Assembly (NCBI GenBank): GCA_029582165.1
Contig: CM055870.1
Location: 11,421,832-11,485,831 of the forward strand
Direction: 5' to 3'
Origin: Portulaca oleracea
Taxonomy: Eukaryota; Streptophyta; Magnoliopsida; Caryophyllales; Portulacaceae
Length of the DNA stretch: 64,000 nt
Positions 36,926 to 48,700 of this stretch are shown here, in pieces. Each line of letters starts with the position of its first letter. The first letter of the stretch is position 1. The notes under the pieces are model-generated. The model made no database searches. It saw nothing but the letters and a program-made list of their open reading frames with translations, and was not told where the DNA came from. Position numbers and translations under genes: made by a program.

Positions 36926-37974
36926 TAAAAAACGATGCGGCTCCCGGGAGTTGGGTGCATTGTGCACCCAACTCTCTTTTATTTATTTTTTCTTTTTTCT
37001 TTTTCTTGTTTTCAATGAGCCTTTTTTTTTATTTTACCCCAAATTCATTTTAAATTTTTGGTTCAAATGATTTATATCTTTTATTTTTTTTTTTGAAGTT
37101 TCATATCATTTTTTTCTTTTCTTTGTAATTATTTTCTTTACTTTTTTTGAATGCTCGTGAACTTGGGTTAGAATGTTTATAAACCTAAATTTGAATGTTC
37201 ATAAACCTGAAATAGAATACTCATAAAATTAAACTAGACTGCTCTAAGATGAGTTATCGTAAACTTGAACTAGAATGCTTATAAAACTAAACATAAATGC
37301 TCATAAACCATAACTAGAATGTTCATAATCGTAAATTAGAATGCTCATAAACTTGAACAATAATGCTCATAAACTTAAACTTAATTGCTCATAAACATAA
37401 ACTTGAATGCTCATAAACTTGAACTAAAATGCTCATAAAACTAAAGATGAATGCTCATAAACCATAACTAAAATGCTCATAATCGTAAATTAGAATGTTC
37501 ATAAACTTAAACAAGAATGCTCATAAACCTTAACAAGAATGCTCATAAACTTAAATTTGATTGCTCATAAACCTAAACCTAAATGCTCATAAACCTAAAC
37601 CTGAATGCTCATAAACCAGAACTAGAATGCTCATAATCGTAAATTAGCTAGAATGTTCATAAATTTGAACAAAAATGCTCATAAACTTAAACTTGATTGC
37701 TCATAAACCTAAACCTGAATGCTCATAACCAGAACTATAGAATGCTCATAATCGTAAATTAGAGTGTTCATAAATTTGAACAAGAATGCTCATAAACTTA
37801 AACTTGATTTCTCATTGACCTAAACTTGAATGCTCATTTACCTAAATTTGAATGCTTATGCTCATAAAATTAAACATGAATGCTCATAAAATAATTATTG
37901 ATATATTAAAAAACAAAAGAAATTGACCGGGGCTCACGGAGCATCATGAGCCCGGGCTCATGATCCCACTTCTC
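36926..37974. mobile_element. Element with 9 bp flanking repeat and minisatellite core
   Basis: Flanked by GGGAGGAAG on both sides (36917-36925 and 37975-37983). The ends hold palindromic CCCGGG-centred blocks (GGCTCCCGGGAG on the left, GAGCCCGGGCTC on the right) plus GTGCATTGTGCAC on the left, but a simple terminal inverted repeat is weak. The 9 bp flanking repeat fits a Mutator-like element. The core is a minisatellite. Confidence 0.6.
37150..37890. repeat. 20-21 bp minisatellite (AATGCTCATAAAC...)
   Basis: More than 30 diverged units built on GAATGCTCATAAACTTAAAC, with variants such as AATCGTAAATTA and ATTGCTCATAAAC. Some higher-order pattern is visible: blocks ending in ATAATCGTAAATTAGA recur at several places. 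It forms the core of the element at 36926. Confidence 0.9.
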
Positions 37975-37983
37975 GGGAGGAAG

Positions 37984-39054
<1,071 letters not shown>

Positions 39055-40341
39055 TCATATACTGTCTTTAATTGCAGAGCTGTAGCGACTTGGTTTGTCA
39101 TAATATCTATCCCAGAGCATGACCCCTCCATACTTGGGCGAGCCCGGGGAAAGTTTTGTGAAGGGTACGCGCAAGAAGTCCTCTAAGTTTGAGAAAAACT
39201 TTGACAGCTTTTTAGTGCCTTTAATATATGGAAGCACAAAAGTTTTGAGATCTGATGGTGGAATATACCCACTATGGGCGGCCCTTGGAGCAGCTGGGAG
39301 ACCTAGAAACACCTTCCCGGCCTTTGTTGATGTCCAGTCATTCCATGTGCCTGCGAACCTTGCAGGACCCCCGAGGTTCTTCTTGAAACTAGTAATATTG
39401 AACTCACATTCAGGGTTGTTATAAAACTGAACCCAGACAAAGTCAAAGAGTCCTGTGTTAATGGCACCCATTAGAGGGTTATCCTTAAAGGGACATTGAG
39501 GGGCTGCGCTAAGATACACCTTCCTGTTCCCTGGGCCCTTACGGTTGAATTTGTGCAAGAATCTAGCCAGATCGGCATAGAATTTTGTCTCTCCTTGCTC
39601 AATGTCAAAATCTATGCCATCCACAACAACATTACCAATGGGGCTCGAGACGGGATTCCCACCTAAGTAGTTGTCCCACAAGTAGTTTGCCAGGTTTCTT
39701 GCATCCTTTTTCGATGTTAAGGTGTAGTTTCCACCCCCGCCTCCAAGAGAGAGGAGGACTAAGATCCCTTGAGACTGACAGAATGCAATGTCTTTAGCAG
39801 AGAGTGAATTGCCATGGCCAGATAGGTCCAGAGAAGGGGTGGCTATGCCATTGCCAAATGTGTTTAGAAATGCTATCATGACGTACGAGTATAATCCCGT
39901 GGCACATGCCGCTCTTAAAGACCCCTCGTCCTCGTGGAAACTTTGGCCCCAATATATGGCAATCCCGGGTGACCTTGGAGCTTTTTGAGGAGGGGACACC
40001 ACAGATGAACGTGGAATTGGTGGTAGTTTAATTGGCGGTGGAGGTATTTTAGGTGGTAACACAGGTGATGGCGAAAGTACTGGTGGAACAACTGGTGGTG
40101 TTGGAGGTTTTTGGACAGGTGGTACTGGAGATGGCGGGACAGTTACTATTGGAGGTTGTTGGATAGGTGGTAGCAGAGGTGGTGGAGGGGTTATTACTGG
40201 AGGTTGTTCAAGTGGCCCGCCGGAATTGTATGTGTGCGTATCGTCATTTTGGCTATAAAAGGTGGCTAAAGATGTTTGGAGGACAAGGCAAAGGACAAAC
40301 AGGGAGATAACCAAACATCTAATGGCTTGTTTTGCGCCCAT
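39055..40341 (-). CDS. Class III (GH18) chitinase with proline-rich linker
   Basis: Secreted endochitinase/lysozyme family enzyme; hydrolyses beta-1,4-linked GlcNAc polymers, usually in the apoplast as part of defence. One exon, 428 aa. Residues 1-26 form a signal peptide ending TSLA. Residues about 43-124 are proline-rich ([15 protein letters not shown]), probably a hydroxyprolinated cell-wall linker. The GH18 barrel runs from PGIAIYWGQ (125) to the end. The catalytic motif DGIDFDIE (241-248) is intact, with Glu248 as the proton donor; VQFYNNP and [11 protein letters not shown] are also class III landmarks. Odd points: a class III chitinase usually has about 300 residues and six cysteines, while here the catalytic domain has four (146, 188, 283, 312) and the usual GHCNP cysteine pair is absent. 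Extra residues are inserted near [15 protein letters not shown]. Single-exon structure is common in this class. Confidence 0.93.
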   Translation of the reverse strand: MGAKQAIRCLVISLFVLCLVLQTSLATFYSQNDDTHTYNSGGPLEQPPVITPPPPLLPPIQQPPIVTVPPSPVPPVQKPPTPPVVPPVLSPSPVLPPKIPPPPIKLPPIPRSSVVSPPQKAPRSPGIAIYWGQSFHEDEGSLRAACATGLYSYVMIAFLNTFGNGIATPSLDLSGHGNSLSAKDIAFCQSQGILVLLSLGGGGGNYTLTSKKDARNLANYLWDNYLGGNPVSSPIGNVVVDGIDFDIEQGETKFYADLARFLHKFNRKGPGNRKVYLSAAPQCPFKDNPLMGAINTGLFDFVWVQFYNNPECEFNITSFKKNLGGPARFAGTWNDWTSTKAGKVFLGLPAAPRAAHSGYIPPSDLKTFVLPYIKGTKKLSKFFSNLEDFLRVPFTKLSPGSPKYGGVMLWDRYYDKPSRYSSAIKDSI

Positions 40342-40405
40342 TATTTTGTGGTTTTGATGGATAGTTCTTGTTAATTAAGGATCATATGACTCATATCACT
40401 TGCAT

Positions 40406-40415
40406 GTATATATAG
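40406..40415 (-). promoter_or_regulatory. TATA box of the chitinase gene
   Basis: Minus-strand CTATATATAC, 65 bp before the start codon, giving a short leader of about 35 nt. A CAT/ATG palindrome-rich stretch follows. Confidence 0.6.
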
Positions 40416-40586
40416 TTCCAAAAGATATACATTGGCCGGCTAGATGAGCTAGCTTTGGGTTTCCATTGCTGGCATTCCGACCGAATTAATATTTATCAAG
40501 CGTAGAAATCTTGTTTTTTTTTTTTTTTGATCGAGTAGAAATCTTGTTAACTACAAATATACTGGCCTGCCCTCATTATCATACAC

Positions 40587-40971
40587 GGGAAATGATAAAA
40601 GTCTTGTGCAAGACACATATTTTGTGTCTTGTCATTATAGAAAACCTATATATTTGTGAATTAAATTGGAAAAAAGTTATATGATTGACTTCTATAACTA
40701 TAATAATATATATAAATTGTATAAAATCACACTTTTATCTATATTTTTAAAAATTTACAAAAAAGCGTCTAAAATATGCTCAACGAATGGGGTTCATTCG
40801 TTAGGGTGTCAATTGTAATTGTTGGCGTAGCCAACACATTCCAAGCTTCTTATAATTGATAATTAATAGTATCTGTCAAAAAAATTGCGGTTAAAAACGA
40901 TAATAAGTATTGATTTTATAAGGGAGAAGACATTTAAGGAGTGTCTTGGGGCAAGACACTTATCATCACCC
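40587..40971 (-). mobile_element. GGGTGATGAT MITE, copy 2, 10 bp TSD
   Basis: 385 bp between perfect 10 bp duplications TATCATACAC (40577-40586 and 40972-40981). Ends GGGAAATGATAAAAGTCTTG and the inverse of GGGTGATGATAAGTGTCTTG. It matches 24564-24960 in inverse orientation. The GGG termini and 10 bp duplication suggest a Mutator-like origin. Confidence 0.9.
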
Positions 40972-41336
40972 TATCATACACTCGTCGCCTTACTATATTT
41001 TTAATTTTTTATTCGGTTTATTCCTGGTATAAACTTCTTTGCTTGGTCACTTGGCAATTTTATGTATATATGAAAATTTGATAATAATAATCTCATATTT
41101 GGCAAATTAGATGACGATAATCCCTACTTTCACTTTGTACTCTGGTGGTCCAAAAACATAAAATAAAATAAAATTGGATTTGAGTGGAACGCTGCCAGGT
41201 TGACTGGTGGTGACTCGGTGGTTTTCTAACATGGCACTATGGGCTTGTATTTGACCGCTAATCAACTACACTAAATTTGTGAACATATTTTTTCAAATGC
41301 GCACCTAAACAGTTATCTACTGGTCGATAAATTATA

Positions 41337-41583
41337 CTCCCTCCATTTTTCTTTATTTATCATTTGAATTCACACTTTTTGAGTTCGTTTTCATCAGTAG
41401 TTCTTCACGTAATATTTTTATAAAAAAATATGATATTATACTTTTTAATAATATTTTTTATTATTAATTTAATGATATCAATTTTATATGATCAATAATT
41501 ATATAAATTAAAATATTAACGGTCAAGGTTTTTAACACAATTTTCTAGACGACAGTTAAATATCTAAATAAAAACAGAGGGAG
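41337..41583. mobile_element. Stowaway-type MITE
   Basis: 247 bp in a TA site: TA then CTCCCTCCATTTTTCTTTAT, ending with the inverse of CTCCCTCTGTTTTTATTTAG then TA. Confidence 0.85.
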
Positions 41584-41643
41584 TAACAATTATTTATTGC
41601 CTAAACCGTCTTGCGCTAGTCACTACCTAATTACTTATTTCAA

Positions 41644-42052
41644 AAAACGACTAAAGGGGTTTCACATTTCAGTGTAATAATTTTGAGAGCCCTGTATCAT
41701 GACAAATTATTGTGAATTATTGTGGGGTAACGTTATTTTTGACGTAAATATTTATAAGGGACATTCCGGCCAATTTCCAACCAAAAATGGCGCAAAGCGA
41801 CGGGTTTTATGTTTAGGCATGTTTTAAATTGTAGTTTATAGTTGACTCTAACATATACAAGCAAATCTCTTAATATTATAAACACTTCTCTAAACATAAA
41901 ACCCACTATTTCCGTGCTATTTTGGCCGAAAATTGGCCGGAATATCTTCCTTAAATATTTACATCAAAAATAATGTCACCCCACAATTATTTTTCATAAT
42001 ATAATGCCCTTAAAATTATTATACTAAAATATGAAGTCCCTTTGATATTTTT
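41644..42052. mobile_element. Foldback inverted-repeat element
   Basis: Two imperfect inverted arms of about 160-190 bp share AGTGTAATAATTTT / AGTATAATAATTTT, AATTATTGTGGGGT, TTATTTTTGA-GTAAATATTTA, TTCCGGCCAATTT and GGGTTTTATGTTTAG. Possible flanking repeat ATTACTTAT/ATTACTAAT is imperfect. Superfamily not assigned. Confidence 0.7.
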
Positions 42053-42378
42053 TATTACTAATTTTGTTGAACAGGGAGAAATTATGTAGTATAATTTGGT
42101 CATGTTTAAGTCCATGCACTCGCAACTTACAAGTATACCATATCACTACACCAATTAAGAGGTATTTTAATTGACAGCTGTTGTGAACCTTAAAATTCAA
42201 TATTATATAGCACGAATGTGTAACATGCAAACAACTCCATAAATTGGTAACCTTAATTTAGTTTCCTCGATCTTATGTTTTAAGGTCAATAGCATTTTAA
42301 AAAAAGTCAAATAGTTGACTCACTCATAGAGACTGGACTATGGAGTTGTTTGCATGTTACAGATTCTATGAACTAATA

Positions 42379-42557
42379 GGTCCCGTTCTTTTGTGCGTTG
42401 CGTTTGTGTTTCGGTAAGTTGCGGTTGGGTTGCGGTAGGAAATAATAAATGGAATTGATAAATTGCGATAAGTTGCGTTATCTTGCGTTTATCCTGCGTT
42501 AGGTTTTATTTATTTTGCGTTGCGTTTGGGTGCGTTAACACACAAAAGAACGAGGCC
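42379..42557. mobile_element. Short TIR MITE rich in TTGCG motifs
   Basis: 179 bp with ends GGTCCCGTTCTTTTGTGCGTT (first 20 shown by position 42379-42399) and the inverse of GGCCTCGTTCTTTTGTGTGT. The interior repeats TTGCGTT/TGCGGT. Flanking duplication not clear. Confidence 0.65.
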
Positions 42558-43503
42558 CCCATGTTCCTATCCATTCTCTTTTAGCACGATGACTTGCCAT
42601 CCAATCCATCTCGTAGGCTCTAATTTTTAGATATTGCAAGTTGTCAACTATTTTAAAAATTATTTTTGAAACTATTCCATTATATGAACTCTTCTTACAC
42701 TGTTGTTAAATTGTTGCCTTACAAATTTTTAGACTTCTCAGAATTCACTCGCTCACTTTCAATCTTGAGCAACGACTTTAATTCTAACTCCAAGTTTATG
42801 GGATATTGCGAGACAAAGAATTCAACTATTCCAAGTTGTCTTTCTGGAGGGAAAATAAAATATGTTGGATTTTGTTCTCTGTCGCATCAATTATCTTTTT
42901 AAGAGCAAAATACATTAAAAGAAAAGGAAATTATTATATTTACTGAATGTTTTAGGTTGTATGGGTGGGGATTGGGGCCTGATATTTTAGGGTCAGGATA
43001 TGAAATTTGGTGGTAGAAGGGGGGTTTAAAAAAAAAAAGCTTAGAGAGTGTTTGGTTGATAATTTTTTCGGGTAAGTCAATTTTTTTAACTGGACAAATT
43101 TTTTATGTTTGGTTCTCCCTAATGGATGAGAAAGTTTTAATGTAGGACCTACTATTTCCGTCACAAGTTCAGTAAACTGTTTTCCAAGAGGGCTAGAGAA
43201 AGTATTTCCTGAAAAGGTTTTTCTGAGAAAATCATTCCCAAAAAACTACCAAACATACCATTAGAGGTATTTGGGATGTAATTTTAACAACTTGATGATA
43301 CCATGGTATAAGAACTCATTTGGAATTCATTGAAGTTCATTGACCCATTCAATTAACCATCATTCAAGGTGAAAATTTGTTCAAGAGTGACCAAACTTTT
43401 GAAAAGTGTACAAATTCTTGATGGAACAGATAAAAAAACAAGGTCGACGAGTCCTTAGTCTCTTCATACTCCGGTAAGTTGGGTCATTGTACGAAACTTG
43501 ATA
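42558..43503. other. Intergenic, no gene; one possible MITE relic
   Basis: About 43046-43264 has loosely inverted ends (GTGTTTGGTTGATAATTTTT and the inverse of GTATGTTTGGTAGTTTTTT), as in common small plant MITEs. Nothing else recognised. Confidence 0.35.
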
Positions 43504-43511
43504 CTCTCACT

Positions 43512-44063
43512 TAGGGATGACAATGGGGTGGATAGGGGACGGGGGAGTATATCCTCGTCCTCATCCTCGCTCCCAAAACTCATCCCCATCCCCGTCCCCA
43601 TTCCCGCTTTGGGGAATGATTCTTGCCCCATCCCTATTCCCACGGATTCCCCATCCCTAAAGGGAATCCAACGGGGATTTTTTAAAGCTATCCAAAATCT
43701 AACCAAATTGTAATCGGACCCGATTTTTAATCTGTTCAAAATACAACGTATTTAACTTACTCAAGCAAATAATACATCAAAATCAAACAATAATACATCA
43801 ACAAGTGTTATTCGGTAAAAAAAATACAATCATACAATGTATTTAACTTGCTCAAGCAATAATACATCAAATTCGAAAATTACTACTTTATCCTTGTTAT
43901 TAGTATATATATTGAATTAGAATTAAGGTTATTTGGTAATTTTAAAATTTTCGGGGATGGAGATTTGAGGATGGGGATGGGGATGGGGGAAATTTTGTCC
44001 CCATCTCCGCCCTGTCCCCCAGCGAATTTTAAAAAATAGTTCCATCCCCGTCCCCATCCCCAA
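43512..44063. mobile_element. TAGGGATGACAATGGGG hAT-type MITE
   Basis: Left end TAGGGATGACAATGGGGTGG; right subterminal region carries the inverse GGGGATGGGGACGGGGATGG. Flanks CTCTCACT (43504-43511) and ATCTCACT (44064-44071) agree in 7 of 8 bases. The GGGGATGGGGATG-type subterminal repeats are typical of this hAT MITE group. Confidence 0.7.
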
Positions 44064-44071
44064 ATCTCACT

Positions 44072-45778
44072 TTTCTTGATCATTCTTTTTGCTCTTAATT
44101 AGTTGGATGAATTAATTTTTAGTGCCTTTTGTCTCTAATCACCAAAAATAGCTAAAGAACTAATGTTCAACCTTAATTATTAAAAACAGCCCCCAATATT
44201 TCTCCTTTTTGTTTATTTGAAATCCGTAAAAATTTGCCCTTTTTGGTCTAATTTTAGGAGATGGAAGCAGTTATCACTTGGTTTTTCACTTTTTCCCTAA
44301 TCGGCAATTTCCTCCCTCCAGAGTTCGATTCTTGATATACTTCTACTTGCTAGGATGCGGGAGTTAATGAAACTCGTCATTGGACAAGGATCCGTTGGGC
44401 CATTGCGACCGGGCCAGACAAAACTGGGCTCAGCTCGTTTAGTTATTTTCGCGGGCCGGACCTAAACCGGGTCAGCCATTTAGTTTATTTCGCGGGCCTG
44501 AAACCTTCTTGTTCGAGAACAATCCTTTGCGGGTCTCCAATTCACCCATCTCTCCTTCTCCTCTAGCTTTCCCTCTCGCTTCACTAGCCACGAAAAACCC
44601 TAATTTATTTCTCACTTGTGTTCTACGATCCTCCAAATCCTCTCTTTTGCAGTCATCTTCTCCTATTTCAATCTTCAATAACTCTTTCTACTCGCCGTCG
44701 CCGGCGCCGGCTATCTTTCCGGCGATCACCACCTCAACCGTTGGACGCAAATTCGTTTTTCCTGGTTCGTTAATTCGCAGTTTCTACAATCTTTTTAAAC
44801 AATAATAGTCTATCAAATTAGGTAGCTGATTCGTGTTTCTAATTACTTATTCCGTCTTGCTGTGTTTTGTTTGTCGATTCATTGTGGTATTCGAGATGAT
44901 GATGTATATTTATAGTGTTTAGTGTATGGGATTCTTCATTTGTTGAAAATGTCGTAAACCTGCTTGAATTTTGTGTCATTCATAGCTACACTGGCAATTT
45001 GTGAGGGCTATGTTGTCTTGAATCATCGGAATTTTTCAGTATGTTCAACTGGACTGGCTGCTTCAGTATGTTAGAATCATTGGGTCAGTTAACTAACTGA
45101 TGGAAAACACCTTTAAGTAGCATATAAATATGTTGGAATCATTGGATGTTGTTGTTATAGTCATTTCTTTTTAATGTTTTTCAGAGGTGTCTTAGCAACT
45201 GCAGATTGCCATTACTCTTTACTCAAGTTTTGATCTAATGTGTCTTAGGCCTTAGCTCTTTAGCTGTAGCAGATTGTCACTATTCTTCTTCCCCATAGAT
45301 TATTTTCACATTGATGTTGTAGTTTGGTATCTGTAACAAAAAGTTCTAGTCTGAAAAGGCCGCCCTATAGATTTTGTTGGCAGTTAGTGTACTGTTTCTG
45401 TAGTATTTCCAGCTGAATGGGGATTAAGTGTTGCACTCATGGAGCCTGTTGGAGGGTGTGGCTTGGATTCTGTTCTGCATTACTTTTCCTGTTTTCTGGT
45501 TATCATTTGGCATAATTGTGGTTGAAATGAAGCTTTGTGTCAATGTAGGGTGAATGTGGATAAGTTGTTGACAAGTATTAAATTATGTCGCGGCATTCTT
45601 GGCTTTGACTGGATAAAAGTGATTTTTTGAACATGTTATTTATTTAAGGACCTTACTGTGCAATGAGGGTCTGTGTGTTATAGAAATTATTGTTTCTGTT
45701 TTGGTATTTTGTGTTACTAATGGGATATATTCATTGTTCTTGCAGTGCAGTTGGATATCAATTATCTGAATACTTATC
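44072..45778 (+). other. PRP39 promoter, 5' UTR and probable 5' UTR intron
   Basis: 44400-44510 has repeated TTCGCGGGCC motifs. 44590-44602 contains AAAAACCCTAAT, a telo-box common near the start of plant RNA and ribosome genes. The leader around 44510-44770 is followed by an intron ending TTCTTGCAG (about 45745) before the ATG at 45779. The open frame at 44509-44805 is probably just leader sequence. Confidence 0.5.
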
Positions 45779-48700
45779 ATGGGTGACAGTGAGACAGTGG
45801 TTGAACAATCAGCTACAGTCATGGACTACAAGTCTGCCAGTGATCATGTGGCTGTTAACTCAAATGCTGCTGATGCCACTACTGGAATTGATACTAATAC
45901 AGCAGGACATGGCGGTAATTCTGATGCTGAAAATTGTCATATTGATCAAATTTCTGCTGCTCAGGAGGCTTCTGTTGCTTCCGGTGAGGAAATGAGGCCT
46001 CCAGATGGGGGGGAAGGTGGAAACCAGGCTAATGCTGCAGGTGAAAGCATGTCAGTGGCATTGAATCAGGCAGGTCAGGCATCTGCATATGATGCAAGCA
46101 CTAATGGCATTATTGGTAGCAGCGCAAATGGGGATGCTGTAAATTCCAATGATGCACAAGTGACGGAAGCTGCTCAACAGTTTGAGGATGGTGCAGGTGG
46201 GCACTACCCTGTTGGTGATATTTACATCTTTCATGCATAATGAGATATGTTCAAGTTGATGCTGCCACGTTCAATAGGAGCTATATTGTGCTATTTTCTC
46301 ACTAGTGTATAGCGTTATTATCATGTTCTATTTAGATGAGAAGCAAGGTGGCAAGTATCAATTTCGGTGCTTGTCAAGTATCATAGTAAATGTTTATGCC
46401 CATCAAGTTTTCTTAATATTTTGTATGCTTGTCTTTCTCTGCCATTGTTGTTGATTAATTTTAATAAGAGGGGAAGGGGGCATATTTTCTGTTTTACGTG
46501 TTTTTGTGAACGAATAATTTATTTTATGTGATTGGCATCTGTGGTTGAGTTGCTGTTGTGATGAATATTTAGTGTACTTCTTGATGTTTTTCCTGATTAT
46601 TCTCCAGTTCTTAGAAGATTCTCAATACTTTGTTCTTAGCGCTATTGTAGTATTCCTACATTGGATAATGATCTCATAAAATTACCTTTCAGTGTTATCT
46701 CCTGAGGAAGAGCGCCTATGGAGCATAGTAAAAGCCAATTCATTAGATTTCAATGCATGGACTTCATTAATTGACGAGACAGAGAAGACATCAATGGTAT
46801 GGCTCTGATGCCTCTATTTTCCGAAGCTTCCAAATACATTCCTGTTGTTGTCTTACCTCCTTGTGGCCTTTTAAATGTAAACTTTTGCCTTGTTTGTTGA
46901 TTTGCCTTGCTGCAAGCTACAGTGATGCAATTATATGATAAGATGATAAATACATGATTGACAAAGGACGATAAAAAATATTTTCGCATTGTGAGTGAGA
47001 GGTTTCCCCCCTTTGATTAACTACCGGTGCCATACAAGTCTGAGTGGTTATGGTGCTGTGAGAGGAATGGCATTTAAGCAAGTTCCTTGGTACATTCATT
47101 GGGCATCCATGTCAACATGAGTCATGGCTAATATTAAACTTGTGGATGGAAATCAAGTTGCAAAGTAACTTATGGGAACTTTGTGCTAAGCATTGTGATA
47201 TGAGAAGTTCTTTCCCGTGTTGCAATTTATCATGGATACCTATAAAACTTATGGTTTGAAATCTTTGTTTGAATGTATGCATTTGTTAAGTGGGATCCTC
47301 ATTGGGAGTAGTTCTTGTTGTCTACTCTGATGTTGCCTTTCCAATTAGTGTTGTGAAATTGGCTGTGGGATATTGAAGAATGTTCGCAATGGTTGATACA
47401 GCTAGATGTTGTATTTAGGTTCTTGTTTCTAAATCCGTCCAATGATATGTGGGATGTATCTTTTTTGATTGTTCTGTAAGCTGATACTAACTTATATTGT
47501 TCCTCCTTTGCAGGACAATATTTTTAAAATTAGAAAAGTTTATGATGCCTTTTTGGCAGAGTTCCCTTTGTGTTATGGGTATTGGAAGAAGTATGCTGAT
47601 CATGAGGCACGTTTCGGAGCTATTGACAAGGTTGTGGAGGTGTATGAACGTGCTGTTCAAGGGGTGACGTATTCTGTGGATATTTGGCTGCATTATTGCG
47701 TGTTTGCTATTAGCACATATGGAGACCCAGACACTATAAGAAGGTAATTTGTCTCTTTTTGGTTGATGACACTATATTGGAGCTCATGACTGCTTGGTTT
47801 TCATATTGTGATGACTGTGCTTTCTGCTCTCTAACCCAATTTTGTTGTGGCTGCAACAGCAGACTGTCATGTGTATGGTGGAAAGGTTTGATGGGAGTTG
47901 CACTTCAGAATTTTGTATGTCTGATGTGCAAACTCGTAGCAGTGTGATTTTCTTTTAGGATTATTACCTCATGGTTTCTCCCCAACCAACTACATTTACA
48001 GTCAACTTCCTAGTCCACATAGTTCGTTATTTGTTATTCTCTTTAACTTTGACAATTTGAGGTGCGTCAATTTCCAAAATGCTGCTGGGAAGATCTCGTG
48101 CACTTAAGGGCTAAGATAAGATGACCTCAGTGACTGCTTCATATGACGGAAGTAGTATATTATCCCAGGAAGGTAAATGCCAGCATGTTTGAGCTCCAGT
48201 TTGGAAGTGTCCTGTGGTCTTACAGTGATTTCCTCATCATCCTGAACGTTAGGACTGTTGTCTCTAAGAGTACCCTGTAGACAACGGTTCGGACTCTTAT
48301 ATTTATATATGATATGATAGTGGGACTTCGTTTTTGGTGTTTCAGGCTATTTGAGCGCGCTCTGGTGTATGTTGGAACAGATTATCTGTCTTTTCCACTC
48401 TGGGATAAGTACATTGAGTATGAATATACACAACAGGAATGGGGACGTCTTGCCATGATATATACAAGGATATTAGAGAATCCGAATCAGCAGCTGGATC
48501 GCTATTTTGCCAGGTGAAATTTCTGGTACCGTGTTTTAGTTTCTATAAAAAGATTATTATTTTGAGTACATCGTGGTCATGATTTTCGAATTCCTGCATC
48601 AGATGTAACGAAGAGTTTATCTATTTTACGTTATGATTTTGGGAACTTGTGATGCACTAGCTTTGTGATTCAGCTCAAGCACCTCACCCCCCCAATGATT

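Noticed and set aside
37150..37890. A CRISPR-like regular repeat array
   Set aside because: Units are contiguous and diverged with no distinct spacers, and the DNA is from a plant.
44318..44345. A tRNA B-box-like GTTCGATTC
   Set aside because: No A box or cloverleaf fits upstream.
44509..44805. 98-codon open frame before PRP39
   Set aside because: Ser/Pro-rich leader-like sequence with no domain; lies where the PRP39 5' UTR should be.
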